The notes: generated by a model not told the origin, from the letters alone. Positions 1 through 10,257 are shown, counted from the first letter of the stretch. The stretch: 64,000 nucleotides of DNA from Symbiodinium kawagutii (GCA_009767595.1 VSDK01009439.1:266463-330462), one strand, 5' to 3'. Numbers and translations: made by a program.

Positions 1-3000
1 CGTGGCAGCACGCCCCCCAACCAAGCCAACTTGCCGGCGGCCTTCCTCAACTCTTTGGTTGGGGCATAGCCTTTCCCGTCCCAGGATCGAACCAGGTCCA
101 GGAGCTCCTGAAGGAACTTGGTGGGCAAACCCAGGACCAACGTGTCGTCGTCCACCAGCGTGAAGTGAACACCGATCCAGGTGACCTGGTTTGATCGCTC
201 ACCTTTGGGCAAGGCGATCTTGATCCCGAGGGCCCCCATGGTGTTCAGGATGAAGGCCAACCCCGAGGTCCTTTCCCTCAAAGTGCCCTGCAAACTCCAA
301 ATGGAGTCATCCAAATAGCACTGATGAGCACCCAGTCGTTTTGGGATGCTCGATTGCAGCAGTCGCCCCACCATTGCTGCGAAACGGCTGTACAGCAGGG
401 GGGCAACTTTGTATCCAAACAACAAAGCTTGGAAGATCAAAATCTCCTCCTCCTTGGTGGATGGCGCCAACGTGTGCTTGAGTTCGGAGGGGTGAACCGG
501 CAGCACCGTGAACGCGTCAGATACGTCCACGAGGGCAAACTCGATGGCTGAGCCTTCACCTTGAGGAGCGAAAAGAACCTTGGAGGCCCTGAGCTCCTTC
601 AACATGTGGATGACATCCACCACCCGGGGCAAGATGAGCTTCTCGGGGAGGACACTTTTGGCGTTACCGCCTGATCGCCTGAGGTCGATCACTATCCTCC
701 GCTTGATCTCGCCGGTGTCCTTCGTCTTGAGGACCAGTCCCAAGCGGCTCACTGTGCCACCCGGGAACTTCTCCAAGGCTTGTTCCCTTGGCATGCGCTG
801 CAGATAATTGGCCTGCTCGTACCGCTGCAGTTCAATCTCTGCATCCTCAGTGGCCTCCTCCACACTCTTGTAGTTGTGCAAGGAGTCGGGGTTCTCCAAC
901 GCGGCCATCGAGTGCTCCCAACTCTTCTCGCCCTTGTCTTCTTCTTCCAAAGCTGGGAAGATATTGCAGGTCGGGATCTCCTTCTCGATGCCCAACGGAG
1001 CTCCTTCTTCCAGCCACGTGGTCACATGTACTTCAGGATCTCCGGAAGCCTTCTGCCACGCCTTGAGCAGCCATGTCTCAATGGGGGACCTGTAGACACC
1101 CTTGTCCAATAGCTTCACTTGGGGGTCCACGGCTTGCCAGGTGCCCTTGAGCCTATTGCGCCATTTGTGGAGGATGTCCTCCGAGAACTTGCACCTGTCC
1201 GTGCCGTAGGTCTCCGCCACCGTCAAGGCCTGCGGGTGACGCACCAAGAAGGACTCCCACAAACTCCACAGCTTCTCCCCCAGGATCTTGACCGTAGGAA
1301 GCTTGGCCACCGAAGCTGCAGGATGCCTCATGCCTCCCACGCTGGTTAGCGCTCTGGGCACCTCGTCCTTCTTGGTCACTTCCTTGTACATGCCGTACTT
1401 TCCTTGACCTCCTTCCCAGCCCCCCGCCCTGAGCTCTTCCTCGTCCCTTTGAACTCGAGTCGAAGCTTGGGCTGGAGCGTTCCTGGGTCCTTCTCGCGGA
1501 GGTGCTGCAGCTTGGGCCGGAGCTTCTTTGGGTCTCCCTTGCTGAGGAGGTCTTCGTGGTTCTGCCTTTGCCTTGCTGGGAGATCTTGATGTTGCTGCCA
1601 ACGGAACTCCCTGATCTTCTCGTCGAGATGGAGGGCCTGAAGTTTCTTCCCTTCTGGCCCCTGAAGATCTCGCTCTGGTCGGAGGGGTCCTGCTCCTTCT
1701 GCTTGAAGCGCTGCGCCTCCGTTCCTCGCGCTCCCTGGACCTCTCCCTGGCCTTGTCCTCCTCCACACGTTGTCTCACCTTTGAAGTCGGCTCCATCGGT
1801 GAGAGCGCCTCTCCATCCGATCCCTTCCCCATGTCCTCGAGTTCCTGCTTCCTCTTCTTGGCTTGGACAGCTTCCCAAGCCTTGTAGTCATCGGACTGCT
1901 TGATCTGTTCCGAGAGCTGGTCTATGACTTCCTTCTCCTTCCAGAACTTCTCGGTCTGCTTCCTGAGGAACTCGATGTTGTCGGTGAGAAGGCGATGTCT
2001 ACCTTCCAGGAACTCCGCCTTGGCCATCTTCAGGAAGTGAGCGATTGCCAGCTTGGCGTACTCCTGGCAGAACTCCCAGGGGTAAGCTGCGCTCCTCGCC
2101 GACTTCTCCTTTCCCACGATGGGTTCATGGGGCCTCGACCCACATGGGCAATCCCGAGCAAGTGACTCGATGCCTTCCAAGTTCCCCCCGACGAGCTGAG
2201 GCTTGTAGTGACGTTCACCCAGAGGAATGTCACCTTCGTAGGCACAGGTGTTGAAGTAGGCACACCTCCACTCCCACACCTGGTCAATCAAGGTGGTCAT
2301 CTCTGGCATGTGCCAAGCCGAGATATGGTTGGGCTCATCCGACGGTGGAGGGTTCTCCATCGTGAAGAAGCTAGGCACCGTCATGCCTCGGTCCTTCTTG
2401 TACATGACCTTGGCAAGGTCGACTGATCGGGACATCAGGATCGTCCCGAGGTCGCAATCCTTGCGCTGCTCTACATTGAGCCATGGGAAGCCGTAGGGAA
2501 ACTCCTTGCTCCGCAGAGGTCCGGGCATACCCTTCGCGGGTCGCCACCTCAATTTGCTGTATGTACTACAGGGGAAGCCTGAGTGAAATCCATCCACTTC
2601 ACCTTTGCGAGCACCCTCCATGTGGTTCTCGTACGGGGAGCTCCTTGACAAGTCTCCCCCCGTGTGCTTGTCCACGGAGACGATCTGGACGTTCAGACCT
2701 TGCCGTTGAGCTTCTTCTGCAATGGCCTTCCCGAGCCTGTCCACCTTGCCCGCATAGTGGTGGATGAAGGTGAACTTCCTCACCTTCAAGTATTCCTCGA
2801 AAGTCAAGAAGTCCCCTCTGCAATGGATCTTGTCCTTGGGCGGCTTATCGGCTCCTGGAGGGTCATCTCCAGTGAATCGCTTCCTCTTGGTGTTCTTCCT
2901 GAGCCCTTGATTGAAGGTTCTTCCTCCCTCTGCCTTCCCTTCCTGTTTGGGCTGACTTCCAGCAGCCGTCGAGCCCTTGGACGTGGAGTGATCATCACCC

Positions 3001-3158
3001 GGAGCTCGCACCACCCGATTCCAGAACAGCCCCAGCAGGATCAAGATTTCTTTTGTGGGCAGTTCCTGGATGGGTGACCAGGTGACCCACAAATAGTGCA
3101 ACGATGCCTTCTTGGCACTGCTGCCTTGCAAGGTTCTCCGGGAGCGAGTCCTCCGCAT
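1..3158 (-). CDS. Pol of retroelement 1 (methyltransferase-like domain + reverse transcriptase), partial
   Basis: I translated much of this frame by hand, and the neighbouring frames show no competing long ORF. About 2800-2010 is a Rossmann methyltransferase-like domain: a first block FIHHYAGKVDRLGKAI, a PC-type block GFPCSTYS (Cys codon 2568-2570) and an ENPPPS block (Glu codon 2355-2357). These resemble motifs I, IV and VI of cytosine-5 methyltransferases in the same order. A charged, Arg/Pro-rich linker spans roughly 1950-1350. RT follows: IKRRIVIDLRR near 690, motif A ALVDVSDAF near 525, FGYKVAPLLYSRF near 400, and the catalytic YLDD at 306-317. The first in-frame Met is at 3158, inside gag, but the frame is open further upstream, so a -1 frameshift or internal initiation is possible. 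I saw no canonical slippery heptamer in the overlap. RT is certain; the methyltransferase call is probable. Confidence 0.85.
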   Translation of the reverse strand, partial: MRRTRSRRTLQGSSAKKASLHYLWVTWSPIQELPTKEILILLGLFWNRVVRAPGDDHSTSKGSTAAGSQPKQEGKAEGGRTFNQGLRKNTKRKRFTGDDPPGADKPPKDKIHCRGDFLTFEEYLKVRKFTFIHHYAGKVDRLGKAIAEEAQRQGLNVQIVSVDKHTGGDLSRSSPYENHMEGARKGEVDGFHSGFPCSTYSKLRWRPAKGMPGPLRSKEFPYGFPWLNVEQRKDCDLGTILMSRSVDLAKVMYKKDRGMTVPSFFTMENPPPSDEPNHISAWHMPEMTTLIDQVWEWRCAYFNTCAYEGDIPLGERHYKPQLVGGNLEGIESLARDCPCGSRPHEPIVGKEKSARSAAYPWEFCQEYAKLAIAHFLKMAKAEFLEGRHRLLTDNIEFLRKQTEKFWKEKEVIDQLSEQIKQSDDYKAWEAVQAKKRKQELEDMGKGSDGEALSPMEPTSKVRQRVEEDKARERSREREERRRSASSRRSRTPPTRARSSGARREETSGPPSRREDQGVPLAATSRSPSKAKAEPRRPPQQGRPKEAPAQAAAPPREGPRNAPAQASTRVQRDEEELRAGGWEGGQGKYGMYKEVTKKDEVPRALTSVGGMRHPAASVAKLPTVKILGEKLWSLWESFLVRHPQALTVAETYGTDRCKFSEDILHKWRNRLKGTWQAVDPQVKLLDKGVYRSPIETWLLKAWQKASGDPEVHVTTWLEEGAPLGIEKEIPTCNIFPALEEEDKGEKSWEHSMAALENPDSLHNYKSVEEATEDAEIELQRYEQANYLQRMPREQALEKFPGGTVSRLGLVLKTKDTGEIKRRIVIDLRRSGGNAKSVLPEKLILPRVVDVIHMLKELRASKVLFAPQGEGSAIEFALVDVSDAFTVLPVHPSELKHTLAPSTKEEEILIFQALLFGYKVAPLLYSRFAAMVGRLLQSSIPKRLGAHQCYLDDSIWSLQGTLRERTSGLAFILNTMGALGIKIALPKGERSNQVTWIGVHFTLVDDDTLVLGLPTKFLQELLDLVRSWDGKGYAPTKELRKAAGKLAWLGGVLP

Positions 3159-4489
3159 AGTCCGTTCCCGTTGTTCCAGGCGTAGCAGTCTTCTTCCGAA
3201 GTAGATCCGGATCCTTTGCCTCCTCCACGCCCTCCACCTTTTGGTGACTTGCCATTCCCTTTTCCTCGGAAGTGGTTCAGCTCCTCCTTGTCTGCCGCCC
3301 TCCTCCTCTTCCGAAGCTCTCTCCTTGTTCTGTTTCTCTCCTTGGCCTCGGAAGTAACCTCGGGCCTGGCTTCCATAGGTGAGGCCAAAGACATCTTCCC
3401 GCCCCTCAGCAAGTTCTCGGCTTCGGCTTCCTGAGGAGTCAACGGAGTTCCTTTGCTGCCCTTCGAAGTCCATGCCATAGCTGGTAGGTGGACTTGTTCC
3501 ATCCAGAACTCCGAGTCTTTGAGGACCCGGCTCCACACGAAGTCCCAGGGCTGGCTTGGCGTCCAACCCAGAGGTGGTTGTCCCCCTTGGTCCACCTCGA
3601 GCTTGATCCTCGCCAGCGTCTTGCTCATGTGTTCTCCTCGAGCTCGGTCCTCCGCTGATGCGATCAGCCCCCAGCAAGCTGGATAAGTCCTCACCAGCTT
3701 CTCGATGTGCGTCTCCCACATCATCAGGTTCACCAGGGTGATGAGGTCCAGCATGATCATCGTGGTCCTCAGCACTCGGAAGCAAGCAAGCCACTGATCG
3801 TGGTTGCTCGGTCCCGGAATCATCTTGGTCAGGAAGCTCCCATCGGACTGCAAGATGAAGGACTGGTACTTCTGGGCCCTCATGTGTTTGCGCGCGTACG
3901 GGGTGAAAATGCTGAAGTCCACGTATGGGGGCATCTTCAGCTGATGCACCCTCCTCACCAGCGCACTGATCTGCTCGATGGTGGGGTCCTCCAAGTCGGG
4001 TGGAAGACCTCCCACCTTCGCCGTGTACCTGCTGTAGTACACCGCCTTCGAAGCATCGGTCTCCACCAGGAACTCGCTGTCGTCCCCTTGGTCCAGCACC
4101 GAGCTCATCTTCAGCTTCCTCTGCCCTGAGGAGGAAGAGCTTGCCACCAGAGAAGGGTCCCCAGATGTACCCGAAGTTGAAGTCGGCTCCAACCATGGGT
4201 CCGGGTCCTTCCAGGAATCCAAACCTCCCCCAGCTCGAAGGTGGATAGATCGATGTGCGGCTCGAAACACCCACCCCACCTGGATGGCCTCCACCGGGGT
4301 CATGCGCCGGCCATCGCTGAACCTCGCGGCCGTCACCACTTGTTGGAAGATCTGCCGTGGTAGCCCAGCAAGGAGTCGCAGGTCGTCCTGAGGATCCCCA
4401 GCAGCTCCAACAAAGGCCGCCCACAGCTCCGAGGAGACCCCATAGAATTGCAGGAGCTCTGCCACGGTAGCGGCCGACGACGGCCACAT
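3041..4489 (-). CDS. Gag-like nucleocapsid protein of retroelement 1
   Basis: A 482-residue ORF. The C-terminus has a retroviral-type zinc knuckle, CTICGSPGHPSRNC (CX2CX4HX4C), which binds nucleic acid in nucleocapsid proteins. Before it lies a Lys/Arg/Gly-rich stretch, also typical of RNA-binding Gag tails. The N-terminal two thirds is a globular capsid-like region rich in Leu and Trp that I cannot assign to a named family. The ORF starts at the ATG at 4489, 42 nt after the spliced-leader relic, and ends six residues past the knuckle. The pol frame overlaps its end in the -1 register. Confidence 0.85.
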   Translation of the reverse strand: MWPSSAATVAELLQFYGVSSELWAAFVGAAGDPQDDLRLLAGLPRQIFQQVVTAARFSDGRRMTPVEAIQVGWVFRAAHRSIHLRAGGGLDSWKDPDPWLEPTSTSGTSGDPSLVASSSSSGQRKLKMSSVLDQGDDSEFLVETDASKAVYYSRYTAKVGGLPPDLEDPTIEQISALVRRVHQLKMPPYVDFSIFTPYARKHMRAQKYQSFILQSDGSFLTKMIPGPSNHDQWLACFRVLRTTMIMLDLITLVNLMMWETHIEKLVRTYPACWGLIASAEDRARGEHMSKTLARIKLEVDQGGQPPLGWTPSQPWDFVWSRVLKDSEFWMEQVHLPAMAWTSKGSKGTPLTPQEAEAENLLRGGKMSLASPMEARPEVTSEAKERNRTRRELRKRRRAADKEELNHFRGKGNGKSPKGGGRGGGKGSGSTSEEDCYAWNNGNGLCGGLAPGEPCKAAVPRRHRCTICGSPGHPSRNCPQKKS

Positions 4490-4531
4490 CCATAGCTAAG
4501 CACTTCAAAAACAAAAACTCAGGTGGGGTGG

Positions 4532-4547
4532 CTTGAGCCAAAATGGC
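4532..4547 (-). other. Relic of the dinoflagellate spliced leader upstream of gag
   Basis: On the minus strand this reads GCCATTTTGGCTCAAG, identical to the last 16 bases of the 22-nt dinoflagellate spliced leader (CCGTAGCCATTTTGGCTCAAG after the variable first base). The five bases upstream differ from the leader. It sits directly 5' of the gag leader sequence, as expected if a trans-spliced mRNA was reverse transcribed and reintegrated. Relic leaders in dinoflagellate genes are established knowledge; applying that here is inference. Confidence 0.8.
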
Positions 4548-6050
4548 CATGCCACCACCACCAACTCTCTAACATGTCACTCAGAAAACTCACTGCTTTC
4601 GTTTTCTTGCACAAAAATAAGAAACTTCTTTTCATCATGGAGAGAGCTTTTTTACTCGAAGTGATCTTAATTTTAATGTGAAAACTCAAAGTTTGTACTA
4701 AGTTCGAAAATCTACATATGACTTTCTCTTCATTGCTGGGACTCATCCCTAGCTGTAGGCTGTAAACTTTCGAATCAAAAGCTCCAAGCGCAACAGAACC
4801 TTTGACCACCACCACATGTTGTTGAAAAAACAGAAACCTTTCTCTTGGGCCATTTCTACACCCCTGTCATCATTGACCTTACCCTCCATGCTTAGATCGA
4901 CCTGGCAAACCATGGGCCCTTGACTTCCGGCTTTTCCATTTGCGTTGCTTTGCTCTTGGAAACGCCGAAAGCCATTGCCAAAGCGGAAGCGCTTCTCACA
5001 TTTTCTCGCACCTTGTTTCGGCGGTGTCCAATGCTTTGGTAGCAGCACGGCTGACTCGGCACGCCTCATGGTCCAAATGCGTGAAGTCATCTCTTCCATC
5101 GAAGAGGTCTTCAAAGCTGATGTGCTACCGTCAAAGCTGACACTTTTTGGATGTTGGGGTCGCCAAATTTTGAATATTGGCCATATTGGCCATATTCTTG
5201 TTCTTGACTATTGTTGGCTATTAGCCCTGGTCGGTTGTTGTTGGTTGTTGATGGCTACTAAGCCTTCTTTATTAGATATTTCTTTCAGAACACAACCTTG
5301 TGAACATGAATTATAAACATGCAATGGTCTGAACAATAGGTACAACCCTATCGCATCATCACATAACCACCAATCATTGTTGCCTACTGCAGGTTTTCTT
5401 TGCAGTGATAAACATCCTTGTTGCCTACCACCAATCATCGTTGCCTACATAACAGCGATGAACATCTGAGTACAGCACATCGAAACAACTCCACTCGGAA
5501 GCCGAAGCTGCAAAGGCCAACTGCGACGAAACGGTGCCAAGACCTGTGACCAAGAGCTGCGTTACAACACAACCAGGATGAAACCAGCATTTCTTACAAA
5601 TGTTTATAAATATTTCTATAGTACTATCAACTAAACATGTTAATACAATGAGGATATTGATTACTAATCAATATTCGCATTGTTGCTACGTGCTAACACT
5701 AAACTTACATGGATAATAAAGTTTAAATTTAGCTATGTTCTAACATTGGCCTAGTTTAGCCATACATTCTTTTAGAGGCTCAGACCTTAACAATTGGTTT
5801 GTAACTGATACCTACCAACCAATATTGGTACAACATGATTAAGAATGCTTGATAGTCCATACTGCTTAACCAGAAGGTCCGAACCAATCACAACAACCAC
5901 GAAGAGTATTGGGTGCTGTACTTTCTGGTTTTCTGCTGGGCTTTCACAGAATGGCTGAATGTTCTGCCCAGAAAACCAGCTGATAGAAACCATATTTGCA
6001 ATGATGAAGCATGATGAACCAGTATATAAAATGAGGGTAATCTTTTTTGC
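4548..6050. other. Flank of retroelement 1 without a recognisable gene
   Basis: A minus-strand ORF of 121 residues at 4749-5114 looks weakly protein-like but matches nothing I know, and may be 5' flank or an old exon. From about 5590 on the DNA is AT-rich with no coding signal. I see no promoter motif that I can defend. Confidence 0.4.
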
Positions 6051-6266
6051 TTAGAATGATTGCCCTGTCAAGGCCAATTCCATAAAGATGTCGCGGCGAC
6101 ACTTTGATGTCTTGTGTGGGGTCAGTAGCTCATGACTGCGAAGTCGCTTCCGGGACTTTGGGGCCGTGTCTTGTGATGGGGACTCCCAAAGGAAGGGAAT
6201 CTCTTGGGCAAGGTGACTGAGCCTTTGTTGACTGAGCTTTTGCCTCGATTCCAATAGTGTGGACAT
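6051..6266 (-). CDS. Candidate exon, unknown product
   Basis: An open frame of about 70 codons ending in a stop at 6051, with a charged composition (many Ser, Gln, Lys, Arg) that reads more like protein than the neighbouring frames. It could be a C-terminal exon. No domain is recognised and the upstream boundary is unknown. Confidence 0.3.
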   Translation of the reverse strand: MSTLLESRQKLSQQRLSHLAQEIPFLWESPSQDTAPKSRKRLRSHELLTPHKTSKCRRDIFMELALTGQSF

Positions 6267-7338
6267 GCCTTGCCAACTGCCCCAGGTGAATTCCCCATAT
6301 CCTTACACTGTCAGATCAGAAAGTACACATGGCTTGTTGACCTTTTTGACCCTTGTTGACCCTCCCAGTTTGCTAATCGTTTAACCTTGTTATGGTCAAG
6401 GCCAAAATGGTTGATAATGATTGATAATGGCCAGCAATGATGGCAGATCCAAGAACACGCAACGTTTCCTCTCACAAGATGCCAGACCTTTCAAGATGCA
6501 TGACTTTGAAAGGGAACAGTCCCTTGAAACCCAGAGAAGAAGCATCCAAAAACCAATCAAGAAAGAGACAGGTAGATGAATAGATGGATGCATGGATAGG
6601 TCAATAGGTGGATAGATCCATCAATGGATAGAGTGTATATATGTGTATATATGTGTGTATATTAAGTCGGACAGCGAATAGAAGATGGGGTCTCTGATCC
6701 CAACTAGCCTTGCGAGCCACAGCAGCATCAGCCAGCAAGATCGACTCCAGTCCAACCTCGAGCCACGAAACTGGGATGGTAAATGTGATCGCAACAAACA
6801 GGAATGAGACCCTTGAAATGAACGAAAGAAAGGGAAAGAAATGGGAAGAAAAGGAATGAAGGGAAGACAGAGAATGAAGGGCATGAAGGGAAGACAGGAA
6901 AGACAAGCACTTTGACCTGAACCAAAATAAAGCATCAACGCCTGTGGGGTGAGCTCCTGCTGCAACAGCTTGATCTGGCGAGCAAAGCTAGCGGGGATAC
7001 CATGCACTTCTTTAAAAGCATTGTACAGGTCAGACCCATATTCTATGTATGCAAGTATATCGATAGATGTATAAACATGTGTGTGTGTGTGCATGTGCAT
7101 ATCAATCACTTGCAAATTGGGCCTTGGCTTCTTGCTGCTGATCCCAATCAGAGCTCGCCACAACGACCTCTGATGTTGGCTGCAGCTTCAAGGGAGGTTC
7201 AGGCTATCTAGGCTCCTTCTGCTGGGATCCAGAAAGCGGTGAATGACTTGCAAGTTGAAGCAGTCTTCATCATTCTGAAGTCTCAATGAGGCTCAAGAAT
7301 TGTTCTGTTCCCCTAGGGCTGTATTCTCCGCAGTAAAC
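6267..7338. other. Spacer with short AT and GT runs
   Basis: Holds GTATAT/TGTGTA runs near 6630-6665 and 7070-7100 and a purine-rich stretch at 6800-6905. Several overlapping minus-strand ORFs here are low-complexity. No gene is supported. Confidence 0.4.
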
Positions 7339-7441
7339 TTGTTTGTAACGGAGACAAGAGGGTAAAAGCTGAACAGCTACTGCCTCGAGAGCAATGTTGG
7401 ATGGCAAAGACTTGACAACATCTGCTGCGACTGGAAACAGC
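7339..7441 (-). CDS. Candidate internal exon, unknown product
   Basis: About 34 codons of convincing hydrophobic/helical sequence (includes LFPVAADVVKSLPSN and ALEAVAVQLLPSCL). It is bounded upstream by a good acceptor (GATTGCAG before 7441) and downstream by a possible GTTTAC donor at 7338. With the next exon it suggests an intron-containing minus-strand gene. The family is not recognised. Confidence 0.45.
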
Positions 7442-7552
7442 CTGCAATCGAAGACATGGCCTAAGTGAGAACTGATGCCAAGACGAAAAAAATCAGATGC
7501 ATCCACGCCTCATAGCATCCACTGTCCAATATTGAAGCAACCCCTCACCAAC

Positions 7553-7668
7553 CTGAAAACCCAATCTCAACTCGATAGCTATAGGGAACTGTTCAGTGAT
7601 ACGGTGAGAAAGAAGCACAACAGTGCCACTCTCACCAGGTGGAAGGAGTCGAACGGAAGATCCAACCC
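7553..7668 (-). CDS. Candidate internal exon, unknown product
   Basis: About 38 codons including VRLLPPGESGTVVLLSHR, ending at a possible donor (CAG then GTTGGT at 7552). It has the same orientation and spacing as the 7339-7441 exon, so it is probably the same gene. The start is uncertain. Confidence 0.4.
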
Positions 7669-8080
7669 TTAACAAAGCAAACCCAGAGTAAACACAAAGA
7701 GCTAAACGGCTTCATCAAATACATATATATATATATACATATGTATTCAGATGTACATGACATACATGAATATAGAGAGACAGAGTACACATCTGTGTGT
7801 CTTGATCAACCCTCCCAACTGAGCCCGTTGTTTCGCCTCCGAAGCCAATGCATGCCCTGCCGAGCGGATGGCTGCCAGCCCTGCATCCTCCCCAATGGCA
7901 AACAGTCGGCCGTCAGCCTCAGGACATGTGACATGTCAGATCTGGGACTTGGAAGATTTGGAAGGGTCCTCTTCTTCTCATTCTTTCTTCTCTTCTTCTC
8001 TCTTCTTCTCTCTTCACAGCCGCAGCTCCCAGGCCTTGCGCTTTTTGTTGCCAGACCTTAACAGCTCAGCTGAGTCTCAA

Positions 8081-8330
8081 CTATGAGATTTGCGGCTGCG
8101 AGGTCCAAACCCTACAGGTAGTCCTTGAGATAGACCAGCAAGGTGTTCTGGGACTAAACCTGGAATCGACAAACTCATGTGCAGCCCGAAAAGCTGCGGT
8201 TTTTCCTTTTTCAGAAACGTAGCCGCAACGGAAAAGTGACAATGGCAGCTGTCCCTGCAATAGATGATACCACTCTGAGAATGGGCCCAGCAACTGCTGA
8301 GAGTCTACATATCGCCAAAATTGCTGCACA
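8081..8330 (-). CDS. Candidate exon region, frame ambiguous
   Basis: Two overlapping minus-strand frames look protein-like: one hydrophobic (AAILAICRLSAVAGPILRVV) and one charged. An acceptor-like CTATTGCAG lies in the middle (near 8258), so a frame change at a splice junction is plausible. No family recognised. Confidence 0.25.
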
Positions 8331-8335
8331 CGGAA

Positions 8336-8419
8336 AGTGTGTGGAAAGTGTGTGGAAAGTGTGTGGAAAGTGTATGTCTATGTGACTCATTGTGTGACTC
8401 ATTGTGTGACTCATTGTGA
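8336..8419. repeat. Short minisatellites
   Basis: Four near-perfect copies of an 11-base unit (GTGTGGAAAGT) are followed directly by three copies of a 12-base unit (GTGTGACTCATT). They are tandem slippage repeats with no coding sense. Confidence 0.85.
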
Positions 8420-8439
8420 CACGTAAAGGCCACCCTGGT

Positions 8440-8790
8440 CCAAGTTGTATTCCGACTGTTGAGCTCTGCCTGGCCAGCTCGCTAACCCCATGGGTTGCAG
8501 CACACAGTCCTTGGAGCCGACCCAACTTTTCTGGAAAGTTCTGACATAACACAGATAGATACACAATTCTGACATAAGACACAGACCCGACACAACACAA
8601 AGATAGATACACAATTCTGACACAGAGAGACATTGGACATCCACATGTCAATGGATGCAACACACAGTGCTCAAAAGATTGGTCCTGCTCCAGATTCGCC
8701 AAGGCTTTGGTTACCTGCGCTTCACTGCTCTGGGCCAGAGGCAAGCGTGATACCTGCGGCGCAGAGCCAAGGCAATTCAGAATTTCATTC
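8440..8790 (-). CDS. Candidate exons, unknown product
   Basis: Two blocks read as protein on the minus strand. One near 8650-8783 includes APQVSRLPLAQSSEAQVTKA and has CAG|GT junctions inside it. The other, near 8440-8510, includes GLCAATHGVSELARQSSTVG. The stretch between them (about 8530-8645) is a degenerate ACACA/GATAGATAC repeat, so at least one intron is implied. They probably belong with the 7.3-7.7 kb exons. Confidence 0.35.
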
Positions 8791-9494
8791 ATGACTTTCA
8801 TTTTTCATTGACTAATTCAGGACTTACCATATCATCAAAGAGTGGCCAAGGCACGTAGTAGTCATCATGAACCGAAATGATAGACCTTGGATTGTGAGCT
8901 CCGGCAGGCGGAAAGACTCATCCGAAAATGTAATCCAAGAGGCATGTTCATATGCTCATACACCAACACCTTCAGGACATACCGTCTAGGTCAATGTCAA
9001 CAGTTGAAATGTGAACACGACACAGGCCTGCCGCAAAGCACGCAACCAGGACCCCACCAACTTCTGCGCACCTGGCAAGTCATTTGAATTTCAAAACGGA
9101 TTCATCTCAAATTCATTAAGTTAAGTGTAAGTTCTCGCTTGTTCTTGTTGCATTTTCCAAGCGCGGACTCAGCATTTGCCTTCCATGCGGACATCCAACA
9201 CCACGCAGTGGGGACCTGTTCGCAAGGAGAAACTTGGGGAAGCAAAAAAGCAAGAAAGTATGCAAAAAGTATGTAAGGCATTCAAACATGCTTGCAAAAA
9301 AAGTATGCAAAAAAAGTAAAACGATTCAAGGTGATGGTTCAGAGAGTTCAGAGAGCCCTACCAGCCTTGCCCTGAGCCATCAAATTTAGACATGGCTGAA
9401 AGGAGCAATCGAAATAAGCCGAGGTTGGGCTGCATCCATGGATATCTCCCTGAAGAAACTCACAAAAGCATCCCGTGTTCAGCGGCCGTCAGCC
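8791..9494. other. Spacer, nothing supported
   Basis: No convincing reading frame on either strand. A loose repeat of AAAAAGTATG occurs near 9255-9320. Confidence 0.4.
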
Positions 9495-9720
9495 CTAAGC
9501 GTGCAACATCCTGAAAGCAGCTTTTTCGACACTGCTGACTCTGATTGAATCCTCTGGCTTCAACCATTGTGGTGCCATGAGGACTGTGAGATTTGAAGCC
9601 ACTTGTACCAATTTCCAAGAGACGAACGAACTCAGGCACAGAGCTGTCGCACTGTCCTGTGTCACTCCACGCTGCGGAGTCGCACTCTGAAACGAAGGGG
9701 CGAGGGCTTGGCGGTGCTTG
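9495..9720 (-). CDS. Candidate exon, frame ambiguous
   Basis: Two minus-strand frames across this block both look protein-like (for example WKLVQVASNLTVLMAPQWL in one, FVRLLEIGTSGFKSHSPHG in the other). The second resembles dinoflagellate repeat-protein sequence, but I cannot assign a family. Limits are approximate. Confidence 0.3.
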
Positions 9721-10129
9721 CGGTCAAGTGCCAGGCACATGCCGCTGCCAGAATACTGGCGAATGATAGGAATGAAATGTAATGAGAATCAGCTATCTGA
9801 TATCTCTATGTAAATATCTATTTTTGTTAATTCATCCATTTTGCACAATCATATATGGACATATCAAACAGAGTGCCTATTTCACTATTCCATGCTCGTC
9901 TAGATTTAAGTGATGGTTTCAGCACCACCGCCCGGATGTGCTACCTTTAAACAGTCTACTAGATTTCTCCGTGCCTCTGCTTTCCGAATGCCTTAGACTA
10001 CAGGACTTTGGCAATCAGAAACCTTGCAAAAGCCTTGCAAAAAGGCTGCTGGGATTGCTTCGGATGTGTGAGCATAGTGTGGATTGCAGTGAAATGTGCT
10101 TGGCCAAAAACATGGATTTGTAGGTCAGA

Positions 10130-10257
10130 ACTGCAATCCCCCTCTGCAGCGACGGCCACTCATTGCCGCCGGAATGAAATTCTGCCAACACCACTCTGGT
10201 CAACGCACATGGCGCCTCAATGATTGCAGACTCTTGGAGGCCGCTGGGAGGATCTGC
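10130..10257 (-). CDS. Candidate exon, unknown product
   Basis: An open minus-strand frame with balanced composition (includes ESAIIEAPCALTRVVLAEF and GGNEWPSLQRG). It is in the same orientation as the 10337-10610 block and probably the same gene. Boundaries are not fixed. Confidence 0.35.

Larger units (their letters stand above)
1..4547 (-). mobile_element. Retroelement 1: gag-pol element, 3' part beyond the window
   Basis: A minus-strand retroelement with a gag ORF (3041-4489) followed by a pol frame that stays open to base 1 and continues outside the window. The order is gag (CCHC knuckle), methyltransferase-like domain, basic linker, RT. Pol lies in the -1 frame relative to gag. A relic spliced leader precedes gag. 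No terminal repeat can be judged because the 3' end is missing. The RT sequence around YLDD and WIGV reads more like DIRS/PAT-type RTs than copia or gypsy, but the class is unresolved. Confidence 0.85.

Noticed and set aside
1..2426. Plus-strand and other-frame ORFs over retroelement 1
   Set aside because: They are shadows of the long minus-strand pol frame, which carries YLDD and the methyltransferase-like motifs.
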